Source: Spartobacteria bacterium (lineage in GTDB: Bacteria > Verrucomicrobiota > Verrucomicrobiia > Chthoniobacterales > UBA10450). Taken from it: 14,387 nt of DNA. The DNA lies in NCBI GenBank assembly GCA_021324035.1, contig JAJPJU010000234.1, positions 1-14,387 on the forward strand, given 5' to 3'. The notes under the pieces are model-generated. The model had not been told where the DNA came from. It was given only the letters and a program-made list of their open reading frames with translations, and did no database searches. Position numbers and translations under genes: made by a program. Numbering within the stretch: position 1 is the stretch's first letter; the number at the start of each line of letters is the position of its first letter. Shown piece by piece: positions 1-7,773 of the stretch.

Positions 1-86
1 TCCAGAATGTGGTCGATCTGGTAGCCATGCTCGGACGCGTTCGGCGGCTGCCCGAGAAATTCGTTAATGAGCGCGAGATTAATCAT
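1..86 (-). CDS. coxB: Cytochrome c oxidase subunit II (N-terminal fragment)
   Basis: Only the first 28 codons are present; the gene runs off the left edge. The frame starts with ATG at 84-86 and encodes a short N-terminus with an NASEHGYQID-like stretch, which resembles the region before the first membrane helix of bacterial Cox2. Subunit II would carry the CuA centre that accepts electrons from cytochrome c, but that part lies outside the window, so the call rests on the short N-terminal match and on operon context. The start overlaps the end of the preceding small gene by 8 bases, which supports translational coupling. Its position after cox4 and two small genes is unusual, since coxB normally precedes cox1. 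Confidence 0.6.
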   Translation of the reverse strand, partial: MINLALINEFLGQPPNASEHGYQIDHIL

Positions 87-333
87 TGTCGTCCAAATCT
101 TCGATGAGCTGCTCATGCGGCGGAGTTGGCATCCGGCCGTGCCGCCAAATTTTGAAACTGAATGCTCCGATTCCGCCGAGCACCGACATGACCGCGCCAA
201 ATAGAAACCAGATCGCAACCGCCATGTGCTGGGTCGATTTCCCATCTTTGGCGCCGTAACAAAATGGACACGCGCTCGCCTGTTGAACGGCCAGCACGAT
301 GAGAAGGCCCAAAGTCGCGAACAACTTTTTCAT
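79..333 (-). CDS. Small membrane protein with CPFC motif, in cox operon
   Basis: This 84-residue protein has a hydrophobic N-terminal segment (residues 1-21) that looks like a signal peptide ending in ASA. A CPFC motif follows immediately (Cys22, Cys25), then a second hydrophobic helix (about 38-61) and a charged, acidic C-terminal tail. Cleavage by signal peptidase I before Cys22 is possible; the residues before Cys22 are a poor lipobox. The CXXC pair would sit on the periplasmic side, so a metal-binding or redox role during oxidase assembly (for example copper delivery to CuA) is a reasonable inference but unproven. It overlaps the upstream small gene by 4 bases (ATGA) and coxB by 8. I do not recognise a named family. 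Confidence 0.75.
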   Translation of the reverse strand: MKKLFATLGLLIVLAVQQASACPFCYGAKDGKSTQHMAVAIWFLFGAVMSVLGGIGAFSFKIWRHGRMPTPPHEQLIEDLDDND

Positions 334-539
334 GTGATGATGCGCAGCCGCTTCATTTTCCGATAAAACCAGACGCCATAAATCACCAGCGCAAGCGCGC
401 AGGCAAACGACGCAATTGCCCCGGCCAGATAAACCGGCGCGCCTTCAACGAGATTCACCCACACGCACCATCCGCCCACACCGAGCGCCAGAAGCGTCGA
501 GAAAATCACGAAAACAATATGGAAAGCTTTGAGTGACAT
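330..539 (-). CDS. Small two-helix membrane protein in cox operon
   Basis: A 69-residue protein of two predicted transmembrane helices (about residues 5-27 and 36-58) with a basic C-terminus (RKMKRLR) that should face the cytoplasm. Its ATG directly follows the TAA of cox4 with no spacer, and its TGA overlaps the ATG of the next small gene by 4 bases, so it is almost certainly co-transcribed and translationally coupled. No cofactor-binding residues are apparent. It could be an accessory or assembly subunit of the aa3-type oxidase; I cannot assign a named family. Confidence 0.75.
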   Translation of the reverse strand: MSLKAFHIVFVIFSTLLALGVGGWCVWVNLVEGAPVYLAGAIASFACALALVIYGVWFYRKMKRLRIIT

Positions 540-926
540 TTAACGCGTAATCGGGTCGTACCAAGCCAGATAAGTGAGCCAGAAAAGACCGAGGACAAAA
601 AAGCCGGTAAAAATCAACACTCGATAAATCAGCCGCTTTTCCGCGGCCAGGTGCATAAAGATCAGCGCCACCAGGCTGACTTTGAAGGCAGCGACTATCA
701 AGGCGACCGCGATGTTTAACTTTCCGCTAGTTGCCGGCGAAATATGGATGTGAAAAAGCCAGGCAAAGAACCCGCCGAAATCGACGTAGGATAACGCGAC
801 GGTAAGAAGTGTAAAAAAGAGCAGTATCGCTCCGACAATCAAATATCGCGACACGTGCTGATGCACGCCGTGAGCGTATTCCTCGTGTTCTGCTGGATCC
901 TGAGCAATATCGGGCGGGTTATTCAT
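540..926 (-). CDS. coxD: Cytochrome c oxidase subunit IV (prokaryotic type)
   Basis: This 128-residue protein has three predicted helices (about 27-47, 69-92 and 101-122). The second contains the FKVSLVALIFMHL pattern typical of the prokaryotic Cox4/CyoD-like family, a small subunit thought to stabilise subunits I and III in the inner membrane. The N-terminus is short, acidic and His-containing. The frame stays open upstream to 1154, inside cox3, but the ATG at 924-926 is preferred because it begins right after the cox3 stop (2-base gap) and the extra residues are an arginine-rich shadow of cox3. The next small gene begins immediately after its stop. Confidence 0.88.
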   Translation of the reverse strand: MNNPPDIAQDPAEHEEYAHGVHQHVSRYLIVGAILLFFTLLTVALSYVDFGGFFAWLFHIHISPATSGKLNIAVALIVAAFKVSLVALIFMHLAAEKRLIYRVLIFTGFFVLGLFWLTYLAWYDPITR

Positions 927-928
927 CG

Positions 929-1804
929 TTAAAGCAAATAGAAAAGCGGGAAGACGAAAATCCAGATCAGATCTACAAAGTGCCAGAACAATCCGGCGAC
1001 TTCGACCCGGTTGGCAAGATGTTCCGGGTTGCGCTGGTAAACTTTTTTGCTGACCGGCAACCACATATAGAGAAACACCAGAACGCCGCCGAGGACGTGC
1101 GCGCCGTGCAATCCGGTGATCGTGAAGTAACTGGCGAAATACGCGCTGTGCCACGGGCCGAAGGAATCCATTCGTTCGACATCGGCCTTTTCGATCTTCG
1201 CAACTTTATCAGTGGCCGGCAGCGGAATGAAATGGGGCCGATCGTTCGACGGATTGTCCGGATCAGCGTTTACCGGATCCAAAGCGATTTCGTATTCCTT
1301 AACGTTCGGGTCGGTCAGGGCCTCGTGATTTTCCAGGTGACCGGTGATTTCGATCCGCGGTTCGAGACCTTTTTCGTCCCGACGATGATTTCCGAGATAT
1401 TGCTCGTACTTTTCGCGGGCTGCTGGCTTAATAAAAACGCCGTAGTGCGAAAACTTCTGTGGCCACTCGAAATAAAGTTTTACGAACAAGAAAATGATCC
1501 CGCACGAAATCGTCGCGAGCATGTACCACCAATAGGCGTTATAGCGCCGCATTTTGAGCGCGGCCCAGGCCAGCACAACGGTCACCGACGACAAAATCAG
1601 AACGGCGGTATTCATCGTTCCAATGGGCACGTTGAGCAGGCCATGCGGCCATTCGCCTGGCTGGGCGTCGAGCCGGAGGAAAACGTAGGCGGAGAACAAT
1701 CCGCCAAAGAGCATTACCTCAGAGGCCAGAAACAGCCAGATACCGATCTTCGCGTTCCACAGACCGGTATCCGGTCGAGTGGAGATTGTGTAAGGGATTT
1801 CCAT
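929..1804 (-). CDS. coxC: Cytochrome c oxidase subunit III with a long inserted loop
   Basis: A 291-residue subunit III of the heme-copper oxidase. Subunit III has no redox centre and supports proton uptake and stability of subunit I. Five helices are visible: about 19-43, 62-84, 90-113, 221-248 and 268-290. Family signatures include WLFLASEVMLFGG in the first, FTITGLHGAHVLGG in the fourth and GLFWHFVDLIWIF at the end. This is the short form that lacks the first two helices of the seven-helix version. Between helices three and four lies a hydrophilic, charged stretch of about 100 residues (117-219), much longer than the usual loop. The start follows the cox1 stop by 3 bases. Confidence 0.92.
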   Translation of the reverse strand: MEIPYTISTRPDTGLWNAKIGIWLFLASEVMLFGGLFSAYVFLRLDAQPGEWPHGLLNVPIGTMNTAVLILSSVTVVLAWAALKMRRYNAYWWYMLATISCGIIFLFVKLYFEWPQKFSHYGVFIKPAAREKYEQYLGNHRRDEKGLEPRIEITGHLENHEALTDPNVKEYEIALDPVNADPDNPSNDRPHFIPLPATDKVAKIEKADVERMDSFGPWHSAYFASYFTITGLHGAHVLGGVLVFLYMWLPVSKKVYQRNPEHLANRVEVAGLFWHFVDLIWIFVFPLFYLL

Positions 1805-1807
1805 TCG

Positions 1808-3718
1808 TTAATGCACCAGCGCCGGTTCGGACGTTTTCCGTGATCGTTCTGAGGGGTCGACCGGTTCGTTTTGCATGGTGAAGTCTTTATCGCGGCCGGG
1901 CAGACTGTATTCATAAGGCCCGCGATAGGCGACCGGAGTGGTCACAAAATTTCCGTGCGGCGGCCGATTCGGCGCCGTCCATTCGAGAGTGGTGGCTTCC
2001 CACGGATTGTCGTTCACTTTCTTGCCGTGTTTGATGCTCCAGAAGAAATTGATGATGAATGGAATCTGGGCCAGTCCCATGATCCACGCGGCCCAGGAGA
2101 TCGGTGTGTTCCACTGAAAGCCGCTCAGTCCCCAAATGTGTTCGCCGGCCAGCGTCCAACCCTGGCCGCCATCGTACCAGCGACGATGCATGCCGAGCAT
2201 GCCTTGTAAAAACATCGGCAGAAAAATTACGTTCATGCAAATCAGGGACGGCCAGAAATGGACCTTGCCCCAGAATTCGCTCATCATTCGGCCGGTCGCT
2301 TTCGGGTACCAATAATAAATGCCGGCAAACAAGCCGAAGATCGTTCCAGGCGCGACGATGTAGTGGAAATGCGCGATCACATAGTAGGTATCGTGCAAAT
2401 AAAGATCGGCTGAATTAAACGCCAGTGGGATGCCGGTAAGTCCGCCAATGCCGAACATTGGCAGGAACGCCGTGACCCAGAGCATCGGAACGTTGAAGCG
2501 AATCGATCCTCCCCAGAGCGAAATGAAGAACGCGCTCAAGATGATCACCGACGGAATCGAGATCAGGAGGGTCGTAGTTTGGAAAAACGCGCTCACGGTC
2601 GAACCCATTCCGGTCAACCACATGTGGTGCGCCCAGACGATGAACGAGAGAAACCCGATCACGAGCACGGAAAAAACGAGCGATTTGTAACCCCAAAGCG
2701 GTTTGCGCGAATTGTTGGCCAGAATTTCGCCGACGATTCCGAAAGCAGGCAGAATTAAAACGTAAACTTCCGGGTGGCCCAGAAACCAAAACAAATGCTG
2801 CCACAACAGCGGACTTCCGCCGCCGCTGATATGAAGCGGAGCGCCATTAACGATCATGCCCGCGGGCAGGAAAAAGCTGGTCGCCGCCGTGCGATCCATC
2901 AACTGCATGATGATTGCCGCCTCGAGCGGAGGAAACGCGAGCAAAAGCAGAAAGGCGGTTACGAATTGGGCCCAGACAAAGAACGGAAGGCGCATCCAGG
3001 TCAGGCCCTTGGCGCGCAACTGAATAATCGTGGTGATGAAATTGACCGCCCCGAGCAGCGACGACGTAATCAAGAAGATAAAGCCGATCAACCAGAGCGA
3101 TTGGCCGTTAAAGATTAGGTTAAAGCCCGGGCCTTTATCGGAAATGTCCGATAGCGGCGTATAAGACGTCCATCCTCCCTTGGCTGCGCCACCGGGAACA
3201 AAAAAGCTGATCAACATGATCGCGCCACCGACCGCGAACGCCCAGAAACTTGCCGCGTTCACTTTTGGAAAAGTCATGTCCGGCGCCCCGATTTGAAGGG
3301 GCACGACGAAATTGCCGAACGCGGCGAACGCCAGTGGAACGACGCCGAGGAAGATCATGATCGTTCCGTGCATGGCGCCCAGCGAATTATAAAATTCGGG
3401 CGTCATTTTGCCGTCCGGCATGCTGTTGGCCCCAAAAATGAGAGGCAAAAATTTGCCGATCAGCGGCAGGGGCTGGCCGGGATAGGCCAGTTGCCAGCGC
3501 ATCATCATCATGAGCGTAAAGCCGAGGAACAAGAAGACCAGGCCGCAAAGACCATATTGAATGCCGATGACTTTGTGGTCGGTGGAGAAAATGTATTTTC
3601 GCCAAAAACCGAGCTCGTGATGCTCGTGTTCGTGCCCTGCTTCGTGATGATGTTCGGCGTGCGTTTCGCCCGTCGCGCCGAAGCCGTGCGAAGGCGGAAG
3701 AGAAGTGGAATCGTCCAT
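1808..3718 (-). CDS. ctaD: Cytochrome c oxidase subunit I, aa3-type (A1 family)
   Basis: The 636-residue catalytic subunit, which reduces O2 to water and pumps protons in the inner membrane. All cofactor ligands are visible: His117 in the AMHGTIM motif and His452 for low-spin heme a, His450 for heme a3, and His315, His364 and His365 for CuB. Tyr319 in GHPEVY is the cross-linked tyrosine. The glutamate of GHPEVY marks the A1 family, and the GAPDM aspartate fits a D-channel entrance. Residues 20-34 form a His/Glu-rich stretch (nine His) before the conserved STDHKVIG start of the core. It leads the operon, with cox3 starting 3 bases after its stop. No clear Shine-Dalgarno precedes the ATG. Confidence 0.96.
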   Translation of the reverse strand: MDDSTSLPPSHGFGATGETHAEHHHEAGHEHEHHELGFWRKYIFSTDHKVIGIQYGLCGLVFLFLGFTLMMMMRWQLAYPGQPLPLIGKFLPLIFGANSMPDGKMTPEFYNSLGAMHGTIMIFLGVVPLAFAAFGNFVVPLQIGAPDMTFPKVNAASFWAFAVGGAIMLISFFVPGGAAKGGWTSYTPLSDISDKGPGFNLIFNGQSLWLIGFIFLITSSLLGAVNFITTIIQLRAKGLTWMRLPFFVWAQFVTAFLLLLAFPPLEAAIIMQLMDRTAATSFFLPAGMIVNGAPLHISGGGSPLLWQHLFWFLGHPEVYVLILPAFGIVGEILANNSRKPLWGYKSLVFSVLVIGFLSFIVWAHHMWLTGMGSTVSAFFQTTTLLISIPSVIILSAFFISLWGGSIRFNVPMLWVTAFLPMFGIGGLTGIPLAFNSADLYLHDTYYVIAHFHYIVAPGTIFGLFAGIYYWYPKATGRMMSEFWGKVHFWPSLICMNVIFLPMFLQGMLGMHRRWYDGGQGWTLAGEHIWGLSGFQWNTPISWAAWIMGLAQIPFIINFFWSIKHGKKVNDNPWEATTLEWTAPNRPPHGNFVTTPVAYRGPYEYSLPGRDKDFTMQNEPVDPSERSRKTSEPALVH

Positions 3719-3821
3719 TTTCGGGAAAAGTTACCCGTTCAATATTGAGAGGGAAAGCCTCATTGCAAAGTCCGAAATTGATCGGTTGGCAGCCTTTTTT
3801 CGGCCGTAATTCGCTGAATTT
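3719..3821 (-). promoter_or_regulatory. Leader and possible promoter of the cox operon
   Basis: This is the 103-base gap between the sulfotransferase stop and the cox1 start, both on the minus strand. Read on that strand it contains TTGCAA followed, after about 17-19 bases, by an AT-rich ATATTGA stretch, a loose match to a sigma70-type promoter. There is no convincing terminator hairpin for the gene upstream and no strong ribosome-binding site before cox1. Read-through from the upstream genes cannot be excluded. Confidence 0.25.
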
Positions 3822-4580
3822 TTATACCAGATACCCAAATTTCAGCAAGGAATCCCGCCCCACCTCTTCCAGCCTGGCAATCAGCGGCGCCGGATAACTT
3901 CGCCAGCGCTGCAGGGTCGCAGGCGGCGAAATCTCGGCCCGGGCAATCGGCTCCGGATCCACCCGCGCACCCAGAAAATTCATGACGTGCGCCGTAGTCT
4001 CGACCGGACGGGCGCAAAGATCTTCGAACCGGATGAGCAGATAATTGTCGCGCAAATCACTTTCGCCGAATTTTGCCGCACGAAGATTTACCCGGGCCCA
4101 TAACAACATCGCGCGCTCAGGAGTCGAACGAAACAGCCGTTCGCGCCAGGTGAGGATCGCGCCCGCGTGTTTTCGAAGTTGATTTTGATTGGCCGAAAGG
4201 ACCATGTCACACCCGTCCCGCAAAACGTGAATGAATTTGAGATTTGGAAGTTGGCGGTGCAAAAACGGCAGCAAATAAATGCTCCGCGGCGCTTTCCACC
4301 CCCAGCGGGTTTCGGTCCGCAGATTCGCAGGATGATGGCGCTCGAGCGCGGCCTGAAATTCTCGTTCCATCTGTCCGGCTTGCGTTTTCGGCAGCGATTC
4401 GCCGCGAAGTTCCGCCGCGACAAACGGATTAATCCATCTCTCGTGGAACGAATAAAACTCCAACGCGTCCTCCGCCGAATTCAAGTTGCGGCCCAAATCG
4501 TAACCGGCATGGCGCGCGAGTCGCGCGATCACCCGTGTTCCCGAACCACCCGTTGCGCCGATCACCAAAGGTCCAGACAT
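3822..4580 (-). CDS. PAPS-dependent sulfotransferase family protein
   Basis: A 252-residue soluble protein. Residues 5-18 (IGATGGSGTRV) are a phosphate-binding loop in the place of the 5'-phosphosulfate site of sulfotransferases. WGWKAPRS at 93-100 and the FIHVLRDGCDMVLSAN stretch (about 116-131) match the second substrate-contact region and the 3'-phosphate-binding motif, with Arg121, Asp122 and Ser129 as the likely conserved residues. Such enzymes move sulfate from PAPS to a hydroxyl or amine, often on a glycan or lipid; the acceptor here cannot be told. GGAG lies 8 bases before the ATG, one of the few clear ribosome-binding sites in the window. It starts 16 bases after the phosphatase, so the two probably share a transcript. 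Confidence 0.8.
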   Translation of the reverse strand: MSGPLVIGATGGSGTRVIARLARHAGYDLGRNLNSAEDALEFYSFHERWINPFVAAELRGESLPKTQAGQMEREFQAALERHHPANLRTETRWGWKAPRSIYLLPFLHRQLPNLKFIHVLRDGCDMVLSANQNQLRKHAGAILTWRERLFRSTPERAMLLWARVNLRAAKFGESDLRDNYLLIRFEDLCARPVETTAHVMNFLGARVDPEPIARAEISPPATLQRWRSYPAPLIARLEEVGRDSLLKFGYLV

Positions 4581-4596
4581 CGTTACGGCTCCAAAA

Positions 4597-5295
4597 TCAG
4601 CGTTCGCTGCGCAAGTTCCACGATTTCGACAGGCGCGATTGCGAAATTTCCGGTATGGCGCCCCCCGCCTTGTCGTAATGCGAGGTGTCGTTGAACAGCG
4701 TCAATCGCGCGCGAGTCGCGTCCCGAAAATCAACAATGTTCAACGCGGCCGGCTTCTGATCGAGGTTATCGCGATAGCGGCGCGGGTCGAATCCGAGAAG
4801 AGAACTCAACAACAGACGAATCGTCGCCTTGTGAGAAACCAGGAGAAAATTTTCACCGCAATCGCAATGGTATCGCACCAAATCAATCAGGACCGGCAAT
4901 GCTCTGGCTGTAACGGCCAAACCGCTTTCGCCGCCCTGCGGTGCGAATGTGTATGGGTCCTTTTCCCATTCCGCAGCTTCTTCGGGGAATTTCTGTTCCA
5001 CCTCGCGTCTCGTCATTTGCTCCCACCGGCCGTGATTTATTTCTCGAAGACCGTCCCGAATCTGAATGTTGAGATTGTGCGGGGCCGCGAGAATTTTCGC
5101 AGTTTCGACCGTCCGTCCCAACGGCGAGGCATAAACCGCCGTGATTCTTTCGTGACTCAACCGTTCGGCTAACCGCCGGGTTTGTTCGCGGCCTTCATCA
5201 GAAAGTTCTACATCAGTCGCGCCGGCAAAGCGATCTTCCGCGCTCGCCACCGTCGCGCCATGCCGCACCATAAAGACTCGGGTGACGGATATCAT
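4597..5295 (-). CDS. Histidine phosphatase (phosphoglycerate mutase-like) family protein
   Basis: A 232-residue enzyme with the RHG motif at residues 11-13, whose His12 would form the phosphohistidine. It also has the SPLGRTVETA arginine motif near 58-67, the LREINHGRWE glutamate motif, and VSHKATIR holding the second catalytic histidine. The family removes phosphate from small molecules (sugar phosphates, alpha-ribazole phosphate and others); the substrate is not deducible. I chose the ATG at 5293-5295 because it places RHG about 10 residues from the N-terminus, as is usual. The frame also extends to a GTG at 5338-5340, which would add 15 residues without family character. It lies between the proline-rich gene (81 bases upstream) and the sulfotransferase (16 bases downstream) on the same strand. 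Confidence 0.85.
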   Translation of the reverse strand: MISVTRVFMVRHGATVASAEDRFAGATDVELSDEGREQTRRLAERLSHERITAVYASPLGRTVETAKILAAPHNLNIQIRDGLREINHGRWEQMTRREVEQKFPEEAAEWEKDPYTFAPQGGESGLAVTARALPVLIDLVRYHCDCGENFLLVSHKATIRLLLSSLLGFDPRRYRDNLDQKPAALNIVDFRDATRARLTLFNDTSHYDKAGGAIPEISQSRLSKSWNLRSER

Positions 5296-5376
5296 TGTTG
5301 GCCGTCCATCGCGTAAATCCGGCGAAAAGGCAACGCTCACACCGGCGATGCCGATTGTGGGAAAGAAAACCGAATG

Positions 5377-6600
5377 TCAGCGCTCGATTTCGGGCAGAGT
5401 TGGAGTGGCCGCGTAAAAAACAATCGGGATCACAACTGCCGCAATAGCCGCCGCAATCGTCAAAAGATTCATGATCCAGCGAATGGCCGGAGCGCTGACA
5501 TTAAGGGTGAGTCCCGTAATAACGAGAGGAATCAGGACCAGTAGGGCTCCGGCTTCGCAGGTCAAGAAGCGGCGGAACTTCATTTGTTTGCGACGCTTTG
5601 CCGCAAGCTCGTAACCATTGTCCGCGAACATTTCGAAAAGTTCAGTCTGCGACTTCGGAGCTACGGGCGGAGAGGGTTTTGGAGCCGGTGGTTTCGGCTT
5701 CGGCTGAACCGGCCTTGCTTGATTCGCAGGAACGGCGGGCGGACGCGGCGGAGGAGGCTGAACCGGTTTTTGCAAAACCGGAGCAGGCTGAGCGGCACGA
5801 GGCGCGGGCGCCGCTTGTGGCGGAGCAGGACGAGGGACCGCCGCCAGGCGTGGCTGAACCGGACGGGGCGCCGGCATAGACTGTGGCGGCGGAGCGGGCT
5901 TCGGCGCCGTCATTGGAATTACGTTCTGCGCCGGACCAGGCGACGGCGGCGGTTGATGCGCGCCATTGCCGTTGCCGTTCGCACCATTGCGATTCGGATC
6001 CAGCGGAGCGGCTCGATTGTTCCACCGCACTTTTGGTTTCAAGGTCGGTGGCAAAGCAATTTTTCGAACTGGCGCTTCCTGGACCTTGGGCGGAGGCGCA
6101 TGAGCGCGGCGAAGCGCCGGATTGGGTGCTGGTGTTGGCGCAGGCCGGGCCGGAGGAGGCGGCGGCGCTTTAGCTTCCGGTACTTTGGGTTCCCACGATT
6201 CTGAATTGATCTCCGGCTCGACGACGGGCTTATTCATTACGCGCGGCAGCAGTGCCTGAACACGGCGCAGCACGGGATTCGGTTCACGAGGACGCGGTGG
6301 CGGTGCTTTGACTTGCGGCTCTTCCGGCTCCCAAATTTCCGACGCGACTTCCGGCTCCGGATTCGGCGCCGTTGCGATCACAGGATCCGGTTCCCACGCT
6401 TCGGCAACGACCTCCTGCTCCGCGACAGGCTCAGCAAAAACTTCGAGCTCAGGTTCCGGCTCGGGATCGGGCAACGCAACGATTGCGGGTTTCTTGACCG
6501 CTTTTTCCGGTTCAGGCTTCTGTTTTGGCTTACGCGAGGGCGTGACTGTGCTCGTGAAATGATCCGGAAAACTATACGATTCACTCGGGATCAGAGACAT
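5377..6600 (-). CDS. Proline-rich membrane protein with internal repeat
   Basis: A 407-residue protein of unknown function. About residues 21-315 are a low-complexity region dominated by Pro, Ala, Glu and Lys, with acidic PEPEPE runs early, an Asn/Gly-rich patch (203-213), then Pro/Ala/Gln-rich sequence. A short conserved-looking segment, TELFEMFADNGYELAAKRRKQ (about 319-339), precedes two predicted helices (349-367 and 377-398). The long N-terminal arm thus seems tethered to the membrane at its C-terminus. Residues 87-122 and 133-173 are diverged copies of one unit with a WEP motif at the start and NPxLRR in the middle. Its start faces dinB across a 104-base divergent junction. The protein is convincing as a gene because of its helices and repeat, but I recognise no family. 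Confidence 0.75.
   Translation of the reverse strand: MSLIPSESYSFPDHFTSTVTPSRKPKQKPEPEKAVKKPAIVALPDPEPEPELEVFAEPVAEQEVVAEAWEPDPVIATAPNPEPEVASEIWEPEEPQVKAPPPRPREPNPVLRRVQALLPRVMNKPVVEPEINSESWEPKVPEAKAPPPPPARPAPTPAPNPALRRAHAPPPKVQEAPVRKIALPPTLKPKVRWNNRAAPLDPNRNGANGNGNGAHQPPPSPGPAQNVIPMTAPKPAPPPQSMPAPRPVQPRLAAVPRPAPPQAAPAPRAAQPAPVLQKPVQPPPPRPPAVPANQARPVQPKPKPPAPKPSPPVAPKSQTELFEMFADNGYELAAKRRKQMKFRRFLTCEAGALLVLIPLVITGLTLNVSAPAIRWIMNLLTIAAAIAAVVIPIVFYAATPTLPEIER
6082..6342 (-). repeat. Diverged tandem repeat inside the proline-rich gene
   Basis: Two copies of a unit of roughly 36-41 residues are encoded at 6235-6342 and 6082-6204. They share a WEP start, a KAPPP run, a NPxLRR motif and a P-[RK]-V end. 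A partial third WEP (AEAWEP, about residue 66) precedes them. The copies differ at many positions, so the duplication is not recent. Confidence 0.6.
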
Positions 6601-6704
6601 AACGGCCAGCGGGTGGGAGTTAATCTTTAGCGATTCCCTTTTTACGAGTCAACCTAAACATCTAGAAAACGTGAGATTGGACCATTCAGGGTTAAGGTTT
6701 TGGC
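6601..6704. promoter_or_regulatory. Divergent intergenic region between proline-rich gene and dinB
   Basis: The 104 bases between two divergent starts must hold promoters for both directions. AAGG at 6694-6697 lies 7 bases before the GTG of dinB and may act as its ribosome-binding site. I see no convincing LexA-type palindrome, so SOS control of dinB is not supported by what is visible. Confidence 0.3.
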
Positions 6705-7769
6705 GTGGGAAATAATCCTACACCGCGCGCCATCATCCACCTCGACATGGATTGCTTTTACGCGGCGATCGAAGTCCGCGACCGTCCGGAATTGAGGGGC
6801 AAACCGGTCGGAGTTGGAGGCGCGCGCGACCGGCGTGGTGTTCTGACGACATGCAATTATGAAGCGCGCGCATTCGGAGTGCGTTCGGCAATGCCGACCT
6901 TCATGGCCCTCCAACGCTGCCCGCAGTTGATCGTGTTGCCGACGCGGTTCGATGTTTACCGGCGGGAGGCCGCGATCGTTCGTGAAATCCTGCATCGTTT
7001 CACCTCTTTAGTGGAACCGCTCTCACTTGATGAAGCCTATCTCGATGTCACTTCGTATCCCGCTGCTCCAGGACCGCTCGCTCAAACGATTCGCGATCTG
7101 ATCTTTCAAAAGACGCAGTTAACTGCGTCCGCCGGAATTGGACCAAACAAACTGATCGCTAAAATCGCGAGCACGATGCGCAAGCCCAACGGCCAATTGG
7201 AAGTCGCCGCAGCCGAAGTTCCCGAGTTCATGACGAATCTTCCCGTCCGCGAAATCTGGGGAATCGGTGAGAAAACTGAAAAGCGATTGCAGGAACTTGG
7301 CGCCCGGACCTGTGGCGAGCTTCAGCGATTCACCCGCCCTGAGCTGGTCGAACTCTTCGGCAAATTTGGCAGCGAACTGTTCGATCTTTCCCGCGGAATT
7401 GATGACAGGCCGGTGGAACCCGACCGCCCGAGGAAATCGCTCAGCACCGAGGAAACTTTCGTGAACGATCTCGAAACGCTGGAGCAATGTGAAGAACGTC
7501 TCGGCGAATTGTTCGAAGAGTTGATGGCCGACCTCGCCCAGAAAGAAACCGAACGGCGCGTTTCCAAGATCTTCGTGAAATTAAAATTCGCGGACTTCGC
7601 GCGGACAACAGCGGAGCGGGCCGGACTTGAACCAACTCTTCCGGCGTTCCAGTCGTTGTTAGGGGAAGCCTTCGCCCGAACCGGCAAGAAAGTGCGCCTC
7701 ATCGGGATTGGAGTTCGCTTTTCGGAAAGTGAACGTGAAGAACTACAGATGCCCCTCTTTTCGGACTGA
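6705..7769 (+). CDS. dinB: DNA polymerase IV (Y-family translesion polymerase)
   Basis: A 354-residue error-prone polymerase that copies past damaged template bases. HLDMDCFYA at 12-20 gives the first metal-binding aspartate (Asp14), and SLDEAYLD holds the catalytic pair Asp109/Glu110. Also present are the YEARAFGVRS finger motif and ASAGIGPNKLIAKIAS in the palm. WGIGEKTEKRLQELG (about 185-199) is the helix-hairpin-helix of the thumb. The last residues, QMPLF at 348-352, fit the QxxLF type of sliding-clamp binding peptide. The start is GTG with AAGG 7 bases upstream, and the length is normal for the family. It converges with the next gene, the two stops being only 4 bases apart. Confidence 0.96.
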   Translation: MGNNPTPRAIIHLDMDCFYAAIEVRDRPELRGKPVGVGGARDRRGVLTTCNYEARAFGVRSAMPTFMALQRCPQLIVLPTRFDVYRREAAIVREILHRFTSLVEPLSLDEAYLDVTSYPAAPGPLAQTIRDLIFQKTQLTASAGIGPNKLIAKIASTMRKPNGQLEVAAAEVPEFMTNLPVREIWGIGEKTEKRLQELGARTCGELQRFTRPELVELFGKFGSELFDLSRGIDDRPVEPDRPRKSLSTEETFVNDLETLEQCEERLGELFEELMADLAQKETERRVSKIFVKLKFADFARTTAERAGLEPTLPAFQSLLGEAFARTGKKVRLIGIGVRFSESEREELQMPLFSD

Positions 7770-7773
7770 GCGT

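Noticed and set aside
927..1154. N-terminal extension of the cox4 frame into cox3
   Set aside because: The added 76 residues are arginine-rich shadow sequence of cox3. The ATG at 924-926 gives a normal Cox4 length and a 2-base gap.
980..1843. Plus-strand open frame of 287 codons opposite cox3
   Set aside because: It lies wholly antisense to cox3 and the end of cox1, which have clear family motifs. Its translation has no recognisable domain and the composition of a shadow frame.
5296..5340. GTG start for the histidine phosphatase at 5338-5340
   Set aside because: The extra 15 residues precede the usual short N-terminus before RHG and no ribosome-binding site supports the GTG. It remains a possible alternative.
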